Shown here: positions 1 to 12,107 of the stretch, in pieces | How the letters are laid out: each line of letters starts with the position of its first letter | How positions within the stretch are numbered: position 1 is the stretch's first letter | Source of the DNA: Macquaria australasica | Taxonomy: Eukaryota > Chordata > Actinopteri > Centrarchiformes > Percichthyidae | Assembly: GCA_005408345.1 (NCBI GenBank) | Contig: SEMN01000334.1 | Coordinates: forward strand, 1 to 64,000 | Reading direction: 5' to 3' | Length of the DNA: 64,000 bases | Made by a program: the position numbers and the translations under genes | The notes under the pieces: generated by a model | Told to the model about the DNA's origin: nothing | Databases searched by the model: none | What the model saw: the letters and a program-made list of their open reading frames with translations, nothing else

Positions 1-1
1 G

Positions 2-212
2 GTGCTGGAAAGGAGACTACGACCGATTGTCGATCCAGGAGGAGCAATGTGGATTCTGTCCTGGCCATGGCACAGTGGACCAGCTCTTTACTCTTGCAGG
101 GCTGCTGTGGGGTTCATGGGAGTTTGCCCATCCAGTCTACATGTGTTTTGTCGACTTGGAGAAGGCTTTCGACCGTGTGGTCCTGTGGGGGGTCTGCTAC
201 AAGCCATCCGGT
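2..212 (+). pseudogene. LINE reverse-transcriptase fragment
   Basis: Two overlapping frames together give a piece of a non-LTR reverse transcriptase. Recognisable are EEQCGFCPGHGT, typical of the finger/palm region, and VYMCFVDLEKAFDRV, the stretch around the first catalytic aspartate. The match switches frame near the start and is lost after about residue 65, so this is a dead fragment cut by the window edge on the left and by another repeat on the right. The clade (RTE/Rex3-like or another fish LINE) cannot be fixed from so short a piece. Confidence 0.7.
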
Positions 213-219
213 CCCTATA

Positions 220-392
220 AAAAAGGGAGTTTTTCCTTGCCACTGTCGCATAGTGCTTGCTCATGGTGGGAACTGTTGGGTCTCTGTAAATATAAAGAGT
301 CGGTCTAGACCTGCTCTATTCGAAAAAGTGCCCTGAGATAACTTTGTTATGATATGGCGCTATATAAATAAAACTGAATTGAATTGAATTGT
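220..392 (+). repeat. L2-like LINE 3' end, copy 1
   Basis: First of eight related copies in the window. It runs from AAAAGGGAGTTTTTCCTTGCC through TATGGCGCTATATAAATAAA to a short ACTGAATTGAATTG tail. The copy at 39.3-40.2 kb still has part of a reverse-transcriptase C-terminus in front of this sequence, so these are 5'-truncated LINE insertions. Confidence 0.8.
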
Positions 393-2339
393 TTAAACTC
401 TTTGCTGATTCACATTATCCTCTGTTGCACATCCTGTTCATCAGTGACTTTTGGTCCAACTTACACATCAGGCAGCATATTTGAATTAGTCCAACTCAAT
501 GACATTGCCACAGTGTAATAACAGCACACAATATAATCTCTGATGAGCCAACTTTAAGATTTTGTGATCATTGCTGTCCCATTTAAGGTGTACAGAGATT
601 GTGCCAAGAAATTTAAACTCTTTCACATTTCAACTGGTTTCCTGGTAATTTCAAGAGGCAGTTTCCCACCTTCCCCTTTCCTGATCATCTCTTTGGTTTT
701 TCCATCACAAGCTCACAAGATTAGACACCTCTCTCCTCTATGCTGATTCATCTGATCTTGTTACTAACCCAATCATCAGCAAATTGGCATATTCTAAGTC
801 ATTATAAGTAGTACAATCATTTATATAAAAGGAATGCAGCAGTGGAGTTCAACCACGTGCTTTCTGAATGCAGAAACCCATGGCTTCATTGACCCCTATT
901 GCACTCGGATTGGAACAGCAAATCGTGTCAGCTGTGAAGGATGCATTCCATCAGGTAAGTGTTAGTATAATAAAATAACAAATGTACGCTGTGTGTTTAA
1001 AATCAACTGCCCTTTGCTGCAGCACTGGACCGGTGTCCGATACAAGGCTTCCTTTTAAAATGATAACTCTTGAAGATGCCCTATATGGATGTGTGAAGGT
1101 TTCAATGATAACTCTAAAACTATTTCCATAGCTTTTTGTGGAAATGATTGTGTGCTGGTGGAAAGATTGGCATTACGATACGGAGTCTACCCTGTGTATT
1201 AAGAGAAGTGGGTACTGTGTTTGGAGCCTAATCATTCCAATCAAAGTTTCTCACCAAACATAGGACTAAAAAAATGTTTTTCTTTTATCTTCTGCATCTT
1301 GTGTGGCCCACGGATACCCACATCTTTTTCCCTGTCTCCACCATCATGTATCATACACACTACACTGAGATGTTATGGGTATAAAGATAGCTTCATTTTT
1401 TTAAAAAATTTTTTTACAAATATGAAATATTTATATTTTAAAAATTGGGAGTATAAAGAGTAATAAATGCGTGTATCTATGGGAAAATGTTAAATATAAA
1501 AATTAAACTAAAAAGATCCATGGTTTCCTTTCAGTTCTGGTCTGTTTCATGGACACATATATAATATTACAGGTGGATAGTCATTGTGTGGTCACTAAGT
1601 TTCACTGACTTTTCAATGAGTAACTGTTTGACACACGTCTGTTTGAACTCTTTTTCACTTTCTGATAGAGCAGCACTCCTGTTCTGATGTACATACATGT
1701 TACCACTGTTGCAATCTTGGATATATTAATTTATATGTTAATAGATAAGAAGATCACTGTCTTGACAATAAATTTTCCACTGATGGATTCAATAATGGTT
1801 CAGCTTTTGAATTGGTACTAAAATATATACTATGATAAAATCCTGTGATTGGTCTGCTTTGCTTTCACACCACAAACAAAACTACACCAGAGTGTGCTCC
1901 TTCTTTTCAGTCCAGCTTTCACAGCAGCCTAAACAAACCCACCCTAAAATATGATCAATGCCCACAGTGCAGGAAGAGGGAGGAAATGAGAGGTTATACA
2001 GTGGCTTCAGGCTTTGGGCTACGTTTTGGCTCAACGTTTTTGTAAGCTGTATCTCAACCCATTTTAGTTGATCTGTGCCTTGTATGCCTGCGTACTGTAT
2101 ATGACTGATAGAATGCTGCCACCTGCTGGATATATTGTGAAATAAAACATGCCTTGCATTATTTTTGTTTTGGGAATGAATATTCAGATATTCTGAATAT
2201 ATGAACCATGCACAATGGTATTAAGGTCAGACTAAATTCTTGCAAAAAAGACACCAGCACGGACTGTTAAAATGAATTGTGAATTGATAACGAATACTGA
2301 ATTAAATTTGAAATCGAATAGTGACCACAACAATCCAAA
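393..2339. other. AT-rich non-coding stretch, probably smad4 intron
   Basis: No gene recognised. If the smad4 exon at 2.5 kb is functional this stretch lies in its first coding intron. One plus-strand segment (about 888-955) has a good acceptor before it and CAG|GTAAGT after it, with an open frame reading MASLTPIALGLEQQ, but no second exon or known family was found. Confidence 0.4.
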
Positions 2340-2501
2340 TCAAAAAGTAACATTCCTAAAATCATCTTCATGCAAATGTGCTGTACCATGCACAGAAGGT
2401 AGAAAGTATAAGTAGTGCAAGTAGTGTGGCAGTGAAAGCTGAGTGGACCGATACAAAGTCACTATAAATGTTTGAATGTTGAATGTCGGAGGTGGACTGA
2501 C

Positions 2502-2738
2502 CTGCAGCCGTCCGTCCAGCGTCCTCTGGATGGTGACACACTTGCTGGGATGGACACCGTTGGTGGTGATGGCAGTGATGAGCGAGTCCAGCTCGTCCTT
2601 CTTCTCCTTCAGCTTCTTCACCAGACTCTCGATGGCACGCTTGGCGAAGCCCTCATTCTCTCCGCCTTGCCGGTGGCACATCAGGCTGTGGACGATGCTG
2701 AGGCAGGCGTCATTGCTGCTCGGAGGGTTCACTGACAT
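2502..2738 (-). CDS. smad4: Smad4-type co-Smad, first coding exon only
   Basis: Encodes 79 residues that match the N-terminus of vertebrate Smad4, including NDACLSIVHSLMCHRQGG, the basic helix region with KKLKEKKDELDSLITAITTN, and HPSKCVTIQRTLDGRLQ. This is the start of the MH1 DNA-binding domain of the common-partner Smad that joins receptor Smads in TGF-beta/BMP signalling in the nucleus. The exon opens with ATG 8 bases after an acceptor (CTGTGGCAG) and closes at CTGCAG|GTCAGT, so an upstream untranslated exon is expected. The next Smad4 exon, which continues with the DNA-contact hairpin, is not found to the left, so the body of the gene lies outside the window. The start MSVNPPSSND differs from the human start, as often in fish paralogues. 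smad4a or smad4b cannot be decided here. Confidence 0.9.
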
Positions 2739-3299
2739 GATGCTGCTGCCACAGGACACAAGAGGAAGGCTTGTTACACTTAATGAACACATAATATCCA
2801 CTCCACTGGCCCGTGATAGATACTCTGCTGTAAGGATATATTCTGAGTGACAAACACCCTTCTGTGGATGTGAATCTAATTTGCTGGTGGAAATGTGATG
2901 GAAAAGATTTTCTGTTTCCACAACATGCATTTGTGCATCCCAGCAGGACCAATGGGTGCCTCAGGCATTTGCAACACGGGTGATGCCTAGAGTGGCAAGT
3001 GAGGAAGGAAGGAATGTTTGAGTCCAGTTATCTCGCCATACACATTTAGGATGTGATGCATGATAGAAATTTAGGTTGACTCAACTTTCCAAATTTGGAC
3101 CACTATTATTATTATGCTTTCATTTCGTCCTCTAAAAATTGGTTTAGCAAAAACTGGAAAAGAAAAGGCGAAAGACTTCACCTTTTTCATTTACAACTGT
3201 ATTTGTCATTATGTCATTTGGAAGAATACAGAAACATTTCATAAATGGGAAATTAACTGGCATTTACATTCTCAATTATCAGGAATAACCTCCTGTTCA

Positions 3300-3850
3300 T
3301 GACAAATATTTGTCCAAATGTAGGTTTTGTGTCAAATGGATATATAAAAGATGCAACAAAAGACTCAATGCCATATGGGTATCATTAATGTTTGGTAAAA
3401 CAATAGACTGGAAACAAGTCTGGAAGAACATTATCTTCCTGTAATCGCAGCAGTCACAGCTCTTACATTTAAAACTCATCCATGGGTATTTTTTGTCACC
3501 TCGAAAATGTGCACGACAAATGACTTCTAGCCATCTCTGTACACAGTCTACAGTCCACAAAAATCAAGTGCTGCTTCTATCCATATGTTCTGGGAATGTC
3601 CAGAAGAGATAATGTAAACTGTACATAACGTAAATGATGATCCTTCCATTAACTTATCAAGCCACCAACGGCAAATCTTTTTTTCTGGTCTTTCAATAGC
3701 AAAATTTTTGTTAGTAATTTGATGGAAATCTCCCCATGTCCAATGAATAGCTGTCTTCACAATATAGTGAACTTTATTTAGAATTGTCCACAGCAAGTGT
3801 AAATGGTGCAAAAAGACAAACTGTAGAAACCCTAATATGAGCAAAACACT
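3300..3850 (+). pseudogene. Possible L1/Tx1-like ORF2 C-terminal fragment
   Basis: Plus-strand frames, broken by several stops, contain SIHMFWECPEEI, matching the H-x-FW-x-CP signature near the end of fish L1/Tx1 ORF2 proteins, plus weak flanking similarity. Similar but clearer pieces occur at 46.8-47.3, 56.5-56.8 and 59.9-60.3 kb. The identification rests mainly on this signature. Confidence 0.4.
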
Positions 3851-4462
3851 TAGTAAAACCTCATATATAATGGTAGTGGGTTAATAATGCTTACTTTGAT
3901 TATGGCTTTTTCAATCCATACATAGCTATTCCTTCCACTACATGTATGTGTGTGTACATGTATGGATACACACACACATTACTGCCTTTATATTCTGCTT
4001 TGTAATTAACCTGTGTACCTTCCATCCATATGTTGCAAGGGGACATGGCCCTATGAGGATGGGAAGCTTTCTGTTGTGCTTTTATTTCACACACATCACA
4101 CACTCACTCTCTTTCTTGTTCGTCCATCATAGTTGATGATGACCATGACACATCAATGACGGTATTAAAGTGCCATGACTTGCGCAGAGAACTTAGATTT
4201 TAGTGAGGGAGATTTGCGCAGCGCCAACCTCACTCTCTCGACCAGCCCCATCTGTACCCTGTGGCAAGATGGAGTCAAGACAACTGGAGGTGGTCAGGGT
4301 TAATTAACCGCCACCCGGGATTCGGCGTTGGCAGCTGCTGACTGTACCAACTCGGGATGCAGCAGGGCTGTTGAGCCTGGTGTGCATCTACGGTCGCAGC
4401 TAGAGGGCCAGCCCAGATGGAACAAGCCAAAGGCCCAACTTGTTGGTCAGACTGTGTCAGCT

Positions 4463-4464
<2 letters not shown>

Positions 4465-4511
<47 letters not shown>

Positions 4512-4512
4512 T
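4465..4512. repeat. (TC)n(AC)n compound microsatellite
   Basis: About 14 TC units run directly into about 9 AC units. Confidence 0.95.
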
Positions 4513-5258
4513 GTATTTCAGTAGCTTTCCTGCTGTCCCACACAGTGAGGGCAAATAATTCTCACTAATTTGTGTTTGTGCAAATAATTCTCACAGTTAC
4601 ACAACAGTGACACATGATGTAGGATTTAAACACAAATAAACAAAATAGAAGACCTGTATAATTAAGTATTCAATTGTCCTTTCAACAATTAGTAGATAAA
4701 AACAATCTTCCTATGAAACACTTTTTTCCAAGTTAAATTTAAGACTTTTTAAAACCTTTTTAATACCACTTAGAATGAAATTGAATGCCAACTTCACAGC
4801 CATACTGGCAAAAGTATGAAGAATATGATGGAAAATCAGTATGGATTTTAATCCCTAGAAAGTACTTCGATTTAACATTTTATTATAATACTCACATTCA
4901 TATTTAATACACAATAGCACATGCAACATGCTCTTGCCTTGCGAGTCCAAAGAAAGATTTTCGGTACAAACAGCATTGGGCATCAAGGCCATTGTCTGGA
5001 ATAGGCTTAACCCAATAGTATTTTGGATTCCGCTGCCACATAGGGTTAAAATAACATGTTTTGTTTTCTTTCCTTCACACCTACACACTACACACACACA
5101 AAACATTTTATACATTTGACACTTATTTATGACGTTACAGAATTTATTTAATTCTACGAAAGGATACGAAGAAGGTTTAAGACCTTTGCAAATAAAATGT
5201 AATACTTTTTAGGCCTTCATTTGAGAATATTAAATTCAATGCTTTTTTAAACACTTTT

Positions 5259-5328
5259 AAGACCCTGTGGATAAGGAGGGTTTTCCCAAATTAAGACCCT
5301 GTGGATAAGGAGGGTTTTCCCAAATTAA
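5259..5328. repeat. 34-bp direct duplication
   Basis: The segment beginning GACCCTGTGGATAAGGAG is present twice back to back with a period of 34 and no visible differences, suggesting a recent slippage or repair duplication. Confidence 0.9.
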
Positions 5329-5939
5329 ATTTACTTTGGACCTTCATGGCCCACCATACTTTAAATAACCTGCAGGACAGAGGTCAACTCATTCATCCCC
5401 TTTTATTGTCCACTTTGCTGTATAAAAGCATAACGTCCATGGCCAGAACAAAAGTTAGTTTGCTTCATTCTGTAACAACGACTAGCAGCCATTTTCACTT
5501 TATCTTGTTCACCTGTAGATGTTAGGTATCTTGACAGCATGGTAGCTGGAATAGGGGCCAGATTTACTGAGAAAATGGTGTTGGTGAGCAAATGCACCAC
5601 AGTTTTCATTGAATTTGCAGCCGCAGTCTGCACGTATTCAGAGTCTCATTTACTAAGACAGCAGCTCATTACGCAGTCAGCTCCTGGAATTATCCTGGTA
5701 CTGAAACTACAAACACACACTGAGAGTGAGAGCTCATAGCCACAGGTCTGAGTTGGGATTTCTATGAGATCACTAAACTCAGGAAAAAAATGATAACATA
5801 GTGATCTCCAACAACACATTTACTTTGGCTACTTTTAGTTCAGCTCCAAGCTCCAACTGAGAGAAACGGTTACTGAACTCAAAATATTGCCAATCTTTCT
5901 ATTACAAATTTTTAGCATAACAGGAGGCAATAAACATGT

Positions 5940-7000
5940 TCATGGTAAACAACCTCGCTGATGTGAACCCAGAGGGACCTGAAGCTGCTGACTCTCCACC
6001 ATAGTCCTGTTGATGGTGATGGGGGTGTGTCCTTCTCCCTGTCACTTCCTGTAGTCCACAGTCAGCTCCTTTCTTTTGCTGACATTGAGGAGGATGGAGG
6101 TTGTTGTCCTGGCAGATGGCAGGACTCTGACCTCTGTGTAGGCCGTCTCATTATTGCCAGTGATCAGGCCGCTGACAGTCATGTCATCAGCAAACTTGAT
6201 GATGGTGTTGGAGCTGTGGGTGGCCACGTAGTCCTGAGGGGCACTGGTGTTGAGAGTCAGGGTGGAGGACGTGTTGCTGCCTATCCAACATTGTTTGGGG
6301 TCTGCCAGTCAGTAAGTTCAGGATCCAACCACATGAGCTTGGAGGGTATGGTATTGAATGTTGAGATATGCTCAACAGCAGTCTCACATATGTGTTCCTC
6401 TGGTCCAAGTGAGAGAGAGCAGTGTGGAGGGCTAGGGTGATGGTGTTGTCCGTTGATCTGTTTGGCCTTTAAGCAAACTGAAGTGTGTCCAGTGAGTCAG
6501 GAAGAGAGGGGCTGATGAAGGTTTTGACTATCAAAGCATTTCATGATGGTAGAGGTGAGTGCTACTGGGCAGTAGTCATTCAGGTAGAAGGCTTTAGTCT
6601 CCTAATAGCTCTCTGGAGCGCGTACCTGGATTCCAAATCGCTGAGTTGTACGTGTCAGTCTGTTCTTTAAGATTGGCACAGACTTCCCCGCTAACCGAGG
6701 GCTGATTTGGGAATGTGCGGACAGTTGTCCTCGGTACAACGCCATAGATGCATTTGCAGATGTAGTCAATGACTGTGGCCATGTATGTGTCACCGTTGTT
6801 CTGAAACACACACCACTCCGTAGACCTAAAGTTGTGACATAGGGCTGAGTCTGATTGGTCAGACCAGCACTGAATGGTCCACGTCATCAGTCTGTCTTGC
6901 TTGAGTTTCAGCCTATAGGCAGGCAGAAGTAGAACTGAGACATGATGATCTGATTTGTCGAAGGGGGGGTGGGCTAATATCCTTCCCGGAAGGAGTAAAC
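5940..7000 (-). pseudogene. Broken LINE reverse transcriptase
   Basis: Minus-strand frames, shifted several times, can be laid end to end as a fish LINE reverse transcriptase. Upstream lies a linker region (NNGDTYMATVIDYICKCI), then LDQRNTYVRLLL, WILNLLTGRPQ, and HSSNTIIKFADDMTVSGLITG, which contains the FADD catalytic motif, followed by LNVSKRKELTVDYRK. It resembles CR1/L2/Rex1-type elements. Frameshifts and stops between all blocks show it is inactive. Neither the endonuclease domain nor a clear 3' tail was found, so it is truncated at both ends. Confidence 0.8.
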
Positions 7001-7202
7001 ATGGTCAAGCATCTTACCACCACACGTAGGACACCTGATGTATCGTGATATCTTGGCAGGACTTTCCTCAGGTTGGCGTTGTTCAAATCCCCGGGCAAAC
7101 AAGGTCGATTATGACTCTTTCTATTATGAATTTTTGATCCATGGAGGTTTCATATTTTTAAAACTTTCCTCGAGCCGAGAAAAGCGATTTAAAATCCGTG
7201 AC

Positions 7203-7297
7203 GTCATCAATTCAATTCAGTTTAATTTATATAGCGCCATATCATAACAAAGTTATCTCAGGGCACTTTATATTTACAGAGACCCAACATCACAATG
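7203..7297 (-). repeat. L2-like LINE 3' end, copy 2
   Basis: Reverse-oriented copy beginning TCAATTCAATTCAG and reading through the GCGCCATATCATAACAAAG block to the GAGACCCAACA segment. It is short and lacks the spacer GTCTAGACC part. Confidence 0.75.
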
Positions 7298-7585
7298 TTA
7301 AGTCTATGTGCCGAGCGGAAACTTGCGGGGAAAAAAAAGCGGAAACTTGCGGGCGGGGCCAGCGGGGGGAAACACACTTTGCATATTCAGTGGGCTGCAT
7401 AACCCGGAAGTACACCCGGAAGCTAAAAACTTTTTCGGCGTATGCACTGGCCGAGCAATTCTCATTGGAATGAATAGGCGCCATCTATGGGTCCGGCATC
7501 CAGTTCTTATAATACATTCATGGAAATTTCACAATAAAATTTCAATATCGCGAGCGCAAACCGGATGTCAGGAAAACAATGGTTC

Positions 7586-7850
7586 AAGAGCAGTCAAGCA
7601 TGTAGTGTGCCTTATTGTTCTAACTCTAAACAAACAGCCGTATTCGTAGTTTCACAGCTTTCCAACCGACGAACATTTTAAAAGGAGATTTTGTCCATAA
7701 GAAGAGACCAGGGAGCAGGATTTACCGTGAGGAGAGGCAGTACTTTTGTGTGTGCCTTGGATGAGGTCCTTGCCCACCTAGAGTGGGCAAATATTTGAAA
7801 CCGCAGACTGTCCCTTCCAGATTTCTGTGGAATAACTAGTAGAAAATCAA
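7586..7850 (+). pseudogene. Decayed THAP-domain gene of a DNA transposon
   Basis: Successive frames give the parts of a THAP zinc finger in the right order: CSVPYCSN (first cysteine pair), FPTDEHFKRRF, IRRDQGAGFTVRRGSTFVCA (third cysteine region) and LKPQTVPSRFLWN, matching the closing AVPxxF box of the family. At least three frameshifts or stops separate them. THAP domains bind DNA and are common in transposases and genes derived from them. A SWIM/YqaJ remnant lies on the opposite strand 300 bases further on, facing it, so both probably belong to one two-gene transposon. Confidence 0.7.
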
Positions 7851-8149
7851 CCACGCCAGACACAAACAGCCAAAAGAAGTGGTTCTGATGTGGACGAAAC
7901 GGCGGCTGATAAAACTGAGTGCGTTGATGCTGGTGCAGGAACATGACTACGACTGCTGTCCTACTCCCGGTGAGTGTAGCATGTTGCTAATGAACTGGAT
8001 AAATACAGTAGTCACCGAGAGTCAATGACAACTGAAAAATTAACACTGTAGATAATTTGTTATCTACGATAATGTTACACAAACTTGACAAGCTAATATT
8101 TGCAATTTAAAGCAGGGTCTAGCTGTCTAGCAATGTTTTTCACGTCAGG

Positions 8150-8610
8150 GCACTTGACCTCAACCAGGCCATATGGAAGGTCCTCCGGACTGGCTCCAAG
8201 GTGTGAAGGATCGACGTGGATGATGAGACCACATGGGAGAACATTTACATCAAAGGTCTCTGCATACTGTTGAAGAACTCGTGGCTTCTCTTTTCATGGC
8301 TTTTGTTCATGTTATACATTTTGCACTAGATTGTCATGTATTTTGCAACTGACGTGCACTTTTAAATAAATTTCATGGTAACTGTTATCAAATTAAAACT
8401 GTATAAAAAATGTTTGTTTGTTTTTTGTTTTTTTACCTGGGTGCAGGGCCTGTGCCAGGCCTGCTGTTTGCTTGTGCAAGCAAGGGCAGCGGGAACATTT
8501 TTGGTTCCCAGTGTACTAAAATGAGCTGTCTGGAAAAGTAATGCAACCAAATGGTTGCACAAACTTCTTCCAGCAGCACAAAAGCATGAATATGCTGTCA
8601 TCTCAGGTGG
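8150..8610 (-). pseudogene. Decayed SWIM zinc finger plus YqaJ-type nuclease
   Basis: Two blocks on the minus strand. The upstream one (about 8601-8435) reads CFCAAGRSLCNHLVALLFQT, a C-x-C...C-x-H SWIM finger, followed by VPAALACTSKQQAWHRP. The downstream one (about 8285-8150) reads VLPCGLIIHVDPSHLGASPE and GLVEVKCPDVKN. The latter resembles the GxSPDG...GLxEVKCP core of YqaJ viral-recombinase-type nucleases, with the E-x-K catalytic pair still present. The spacer between the blocks has lost its coding character. Known fish relatives with SWIM followed by YqaJ are repetitive and transposon-borne. Confidence 0.65.
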
Positions 8611-9559
8611 AATGTTTGTAGTTTCAAAGGTGATATGAAGAAAGTGATGTCAAGAATTTAATATATTTCACAGCTTATTTAAATAATATTAATCATTTTA
8701 TATAAAAATATATATATATAAGCTGTGTCAGTTTCATGATCACATGCTATGTAGTGAGTGTGTAGTAAGCATCACATTAAATTGGCATCTATAAATTAAG
8801 GAAGCCTTGAATTTATGAATGTATTACAGTCCTTTTTATCAGTCCTTTTATGTGTTTTAGTTATTCAACTGTATAGCTACTGTTTCTATGGACACTGAGA
8901 CAACAGCTTTTGAGCACAGGTAGGAAAGGAGAACCATCTGACTGTTTAACAGGAACAATGTACCATTTAACATTAAATATTTACACGTATTTACCTCGAG
9001 CTGTTGTGGTTCCTCACACTTTATTAGTGATCTATAGCATCTGGCCCTAATTGCAACTTTTCCTGCAATAATATTTGAGACTAGACACAGGTACAAACAT
9101 AGTTGACAAGAAAAGTTTTTTATTTAAGCATACTTTGAAGATCATCTAACTTAACAGGTAAGTGCTGAACTAGAAAGTAATTTACATGTTAGCTAGCATA
9201 GTAGGCTCATACCTTGATAATCAAAAATGAATTGCTTGTGTAACTGACCTTTTCACATTGCCTTAAAATGTCAACAAGACGGACAACAGATGCAATTCTG
9301 ATTTTTGACAGAGAAAGGAGAGATGCTGTTCAGAGTCTGTAGTAGCAGTGACTATAGATCGTAGCGTAGCGTCCCAACCGGAAGTCACATCTCCCCACTT
9401 CCGGTATCCGGCGCCATATTGTGAAATACATAGCTTAGAGGTGCATTCAGGGATGTATAATAAGAACCGCCACAAACTGAACTGGAGTGTGGAACAAGAG
9501 CGTGCTGTTCTCGTGCTGTTGCTTTGGTCTGAATCTGAGATAACCACGCCCCGTTTATT

Positions 9560-9790
9560 TTAATATAAGAAAATAAAACAGAAGTCCCCTGAAATAAATA
9601 AATGTGTCATTAGGAAATAAAAGTCCCATGAAATAAATAAATGTGGACGTATGAAATAAAAGCCCCCTGAAATAAATAAAAGTAGTCCTTTGAAAAACAT
9701 CATTTTGAAATAAAAACCTATTTATTTATTTATTGAACATAATGACTCATTTATATATTTATTGCCTCATGTATTTATTTCAGTATTTAT
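9560..9790. repeat. AT-rich degenerate tandem repeat (GAAATAAATAAA)
   Basis: Several imperfect units of about 35-40 bases, each containing TGAAATAAATAAATG or AGAAATAAAAGTCC, followed by the inverted form TATTTATTTATTTATTG. The two halves could pair as a loose hairpin. Confidence 0.7.
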
Positions 9791-11159
9791 TTCATAGCCA
9801 TATTTATTTAATATTGACTAAAACGGCATTCCATAGCAAATTGCTTAACCTTAGTAAATCCAGAGGAATACATAATTTTAACATGTCTCCTCAATGCAAT
9901 AAGGAGAGAGACACACCCTGCAAACACTCACACAAATGACACACTAACTGCAACTCCAGCCCAGTGCGTCTGTACGACTAATACAACACTTGAGTTTGGG
10001 GCAGAATGTGTCACAGCTGCACCTGAAAAACAGGCACAAAAGCCAGTAAATCTGATGGCATGGAGGATAAGACAGTCAAGCAAGACACTGATTTATTCCA
10101 CGTGGAGGTTTAACCTGGCCGTACTGCACTTCTGACCTTCTTACAAGGATGCCAGTTGCCATAAGACAATGAAGCAAACTAGCATTCAAACAAAGCCCTT
10201 GAGATTTGCTTTTATACAGTGAACTGGATGGTAAATGGGGATGAATGACATTTTATATTTAATCTGTGGTGTTCCTTTGCGTTCATTTTCCAATTTAGAT
10301 TGCACATTCTCTGCCAATTTGAAATTGAAAATAAAAAGTCACATGAACTCTCCATCAACTCCATCTGCTGAGGAAGATCATGGTATGGGATGAGACTGTT
10401 CACAGCATGTCCACCCATCCATCCATCCATCCAACATAATATAATTTCTGCTTCCCGCTCCTATATCTTGGTGAATATTTTATCAGTTTCACTGACACAG
10501 ACCGTCAGCGGATGTGAGCTGATTGAGGGGCCTACAAGTCCACAGCAATATCAATTCTATAATATAATAATTCTCTAGTTACACTATAGTTATTACAGAA
10601 ACCCATGTTCACAGTTTCAAACCAAAGCCAAGCAGTGTTACACCCATGTTCAGCCCTGGTTGGGAGCCAGGTTGTGGAGCCAGGACAGCTAAAGTAGATT
10701 CACCCATTCAGACCAAAGCTCACTGTGTTGGTGTATGAGGCATATTAGCCACCTTGCTATTAGTTTTGGACATTTGAATGAATTAGTCAATGAGAGCCAA
10801 ACCATTTGGTATTGCTGTCATACATTTTTGCTGTCTTACTTACCTGGTATTAAGTTGGTCAGCCAATGAGTGACCAGAAAGTTCACTGGCATCATGATGG
10901 CCCAGTTCTGAATCAGTCCCTGTTAGTAAAGCAGGGAGACCAGGAATTAGGGGATGCCAGTTAAGTGTGTAAATCCAACAGTTATTAGAGATTATCAGTG
11001 GTAGAAGAAGTGATAGATCCTTTACTACAGTAAAACTTGTAATACTACAGTAATACTTTTCTACAAGTAAAGGTCTGTCACGCAAAATGTTAACTCCAGC
11101 ACTTTAGTATTACACTTTTGAGAGACACATTAAAAAAAGAATGGTCAAAATCAAAGCAG

Positions 11160-11480
11160 CAGGCATTTAGTCCCTGGTACGGGTCAAGCTCCAAAAACAC
11201 TGACTCTCTCTGAATTTCCCATACTGCAAAGCAACAAGCGTCTTTTGTTAGACCCTCCCTGCCAGGTAAACATCCATTTCTTTCAAACTTCACATGCCCA
11301 GTTTGTAACACAGTCTTTCTGTTATAAATTAGTATTCTCCAAGCCCAAACTTGATGGGTATGTCCTCCAGACATACAGAATATATAATACAATTGTTTTC
11401 ACAGGCTGAGTAGTACTCCACATGACGAGTAAACTGAACTTTATGAGTAAAATTGGTGGGTTATCCCTTTAAGTAGATGT
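11160..11480. repeat. Dispersed repeat with GGGTCAAGCTCCAAAAACACTG, copy 1
   Basis: Shares a diagnostic block (GGGTCAAGCTCCAAAAACAC, then CACATGCCCAGTTTGTAAC-like sequence, then a CCCTTTAA-type end) with copies near 21.1-21.3 kb and 62.4-62.7 kb. No coding content. Probably a non-autonomous DNA transposon; its ends are not clear. Confidence 0.55.
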
Positions 11481-11612
11481 ACATTAGTATTGTCAGCTAA
11501 ATCTACTTAAATCATCAAGCAATGGCAATGGTATTTGTTATGCTGAATGGCCTGTTTAAGTGTTTTATCTTATTATAGATTACAGTACAGATGCCTTACA
11601 TGTAAGCAGCAT

Positions 11613-11985
11613 TTAAAGGACAATTCTGATATATTTCAACCTGGAGTATTTCCCATAAATGTGGCCATTGTGACTCAGGCAAAACAACATATATGGAGGC
11701 AAGAGTCTCCTACAGATTTCCAAATAAACATGAGTTTTACATTAATCATTTCAAACACTGGTCTCTGAGTCCAACCCAAATTAAATGTAGAAAGTGGCAC
11801 CCTGGAACAGCCATGTTGGATAATTGCATAGGGATAGGCATCACTCACCTCCATATACATTGTTTTGGCTGAGTCCTTGTGTACAATGAACGAGGACAGA
11901 GCTAAGTTAGCACGACCCACAGAGTCACAAAGGCCACATTTATGGGAAATACTCCAGGTTGAAATATATCAGAATTTTCCCTTAA
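11613..11985. mobile_element. 365-bp MITE with about 60-bp inverted ends and TTAA flanks
   Basis: The left end (GGACAATTCTGATATATTTC...GTGGCC) and the right end (GGCCAC...GAAATATATCAGAATTTTCC) are near-perfect reverse complements over about 60 bases. TTAA is present at both outer borders (11613-11616 and 11982-11985). The 250-base centre has no coding capacity. TTAA target duplication fits a piggyBac-type or similar transposase acting in trans. Confidence 0.8.
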
Positions 11986-12107
11986 CATTGTAGCTACCAG
12001 AGGTGGAGCTGGTTTTAACTATTTTATAAACTGCTGGGGGGTTAATAAAAATGAATCAAGGTTTAAGAAGTTGATCCTCTATTTCATATGTCAAATCTCA
12101 ACTAACT

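Larger units (their letters stand above)
2749..5930. other. Gene-poor stretch upstream of the smad4 exon
   Basis: No host exon recognised. It contains a probable L1-type fragment, a TC/AC microsatellite and a 34-bp duplication listed separately; the rest is AT-rich unique-looking sequence. Confidence 0.5.

Noticed and set aside
2340..2930. 196-residue minus-strand frame around the smad4 exon
   Set aside because: Only its middle matches Smad4; the outer parts lie beyond a good acceptor and donor and are intron sequence.
7070..7110. TGTTCAAATCCCCGGG resembling a tRNA T-arm
   Set aside because: No matching acceptor stem, D arm or A box upstream; the neighbouring sequence is LINE remnant.
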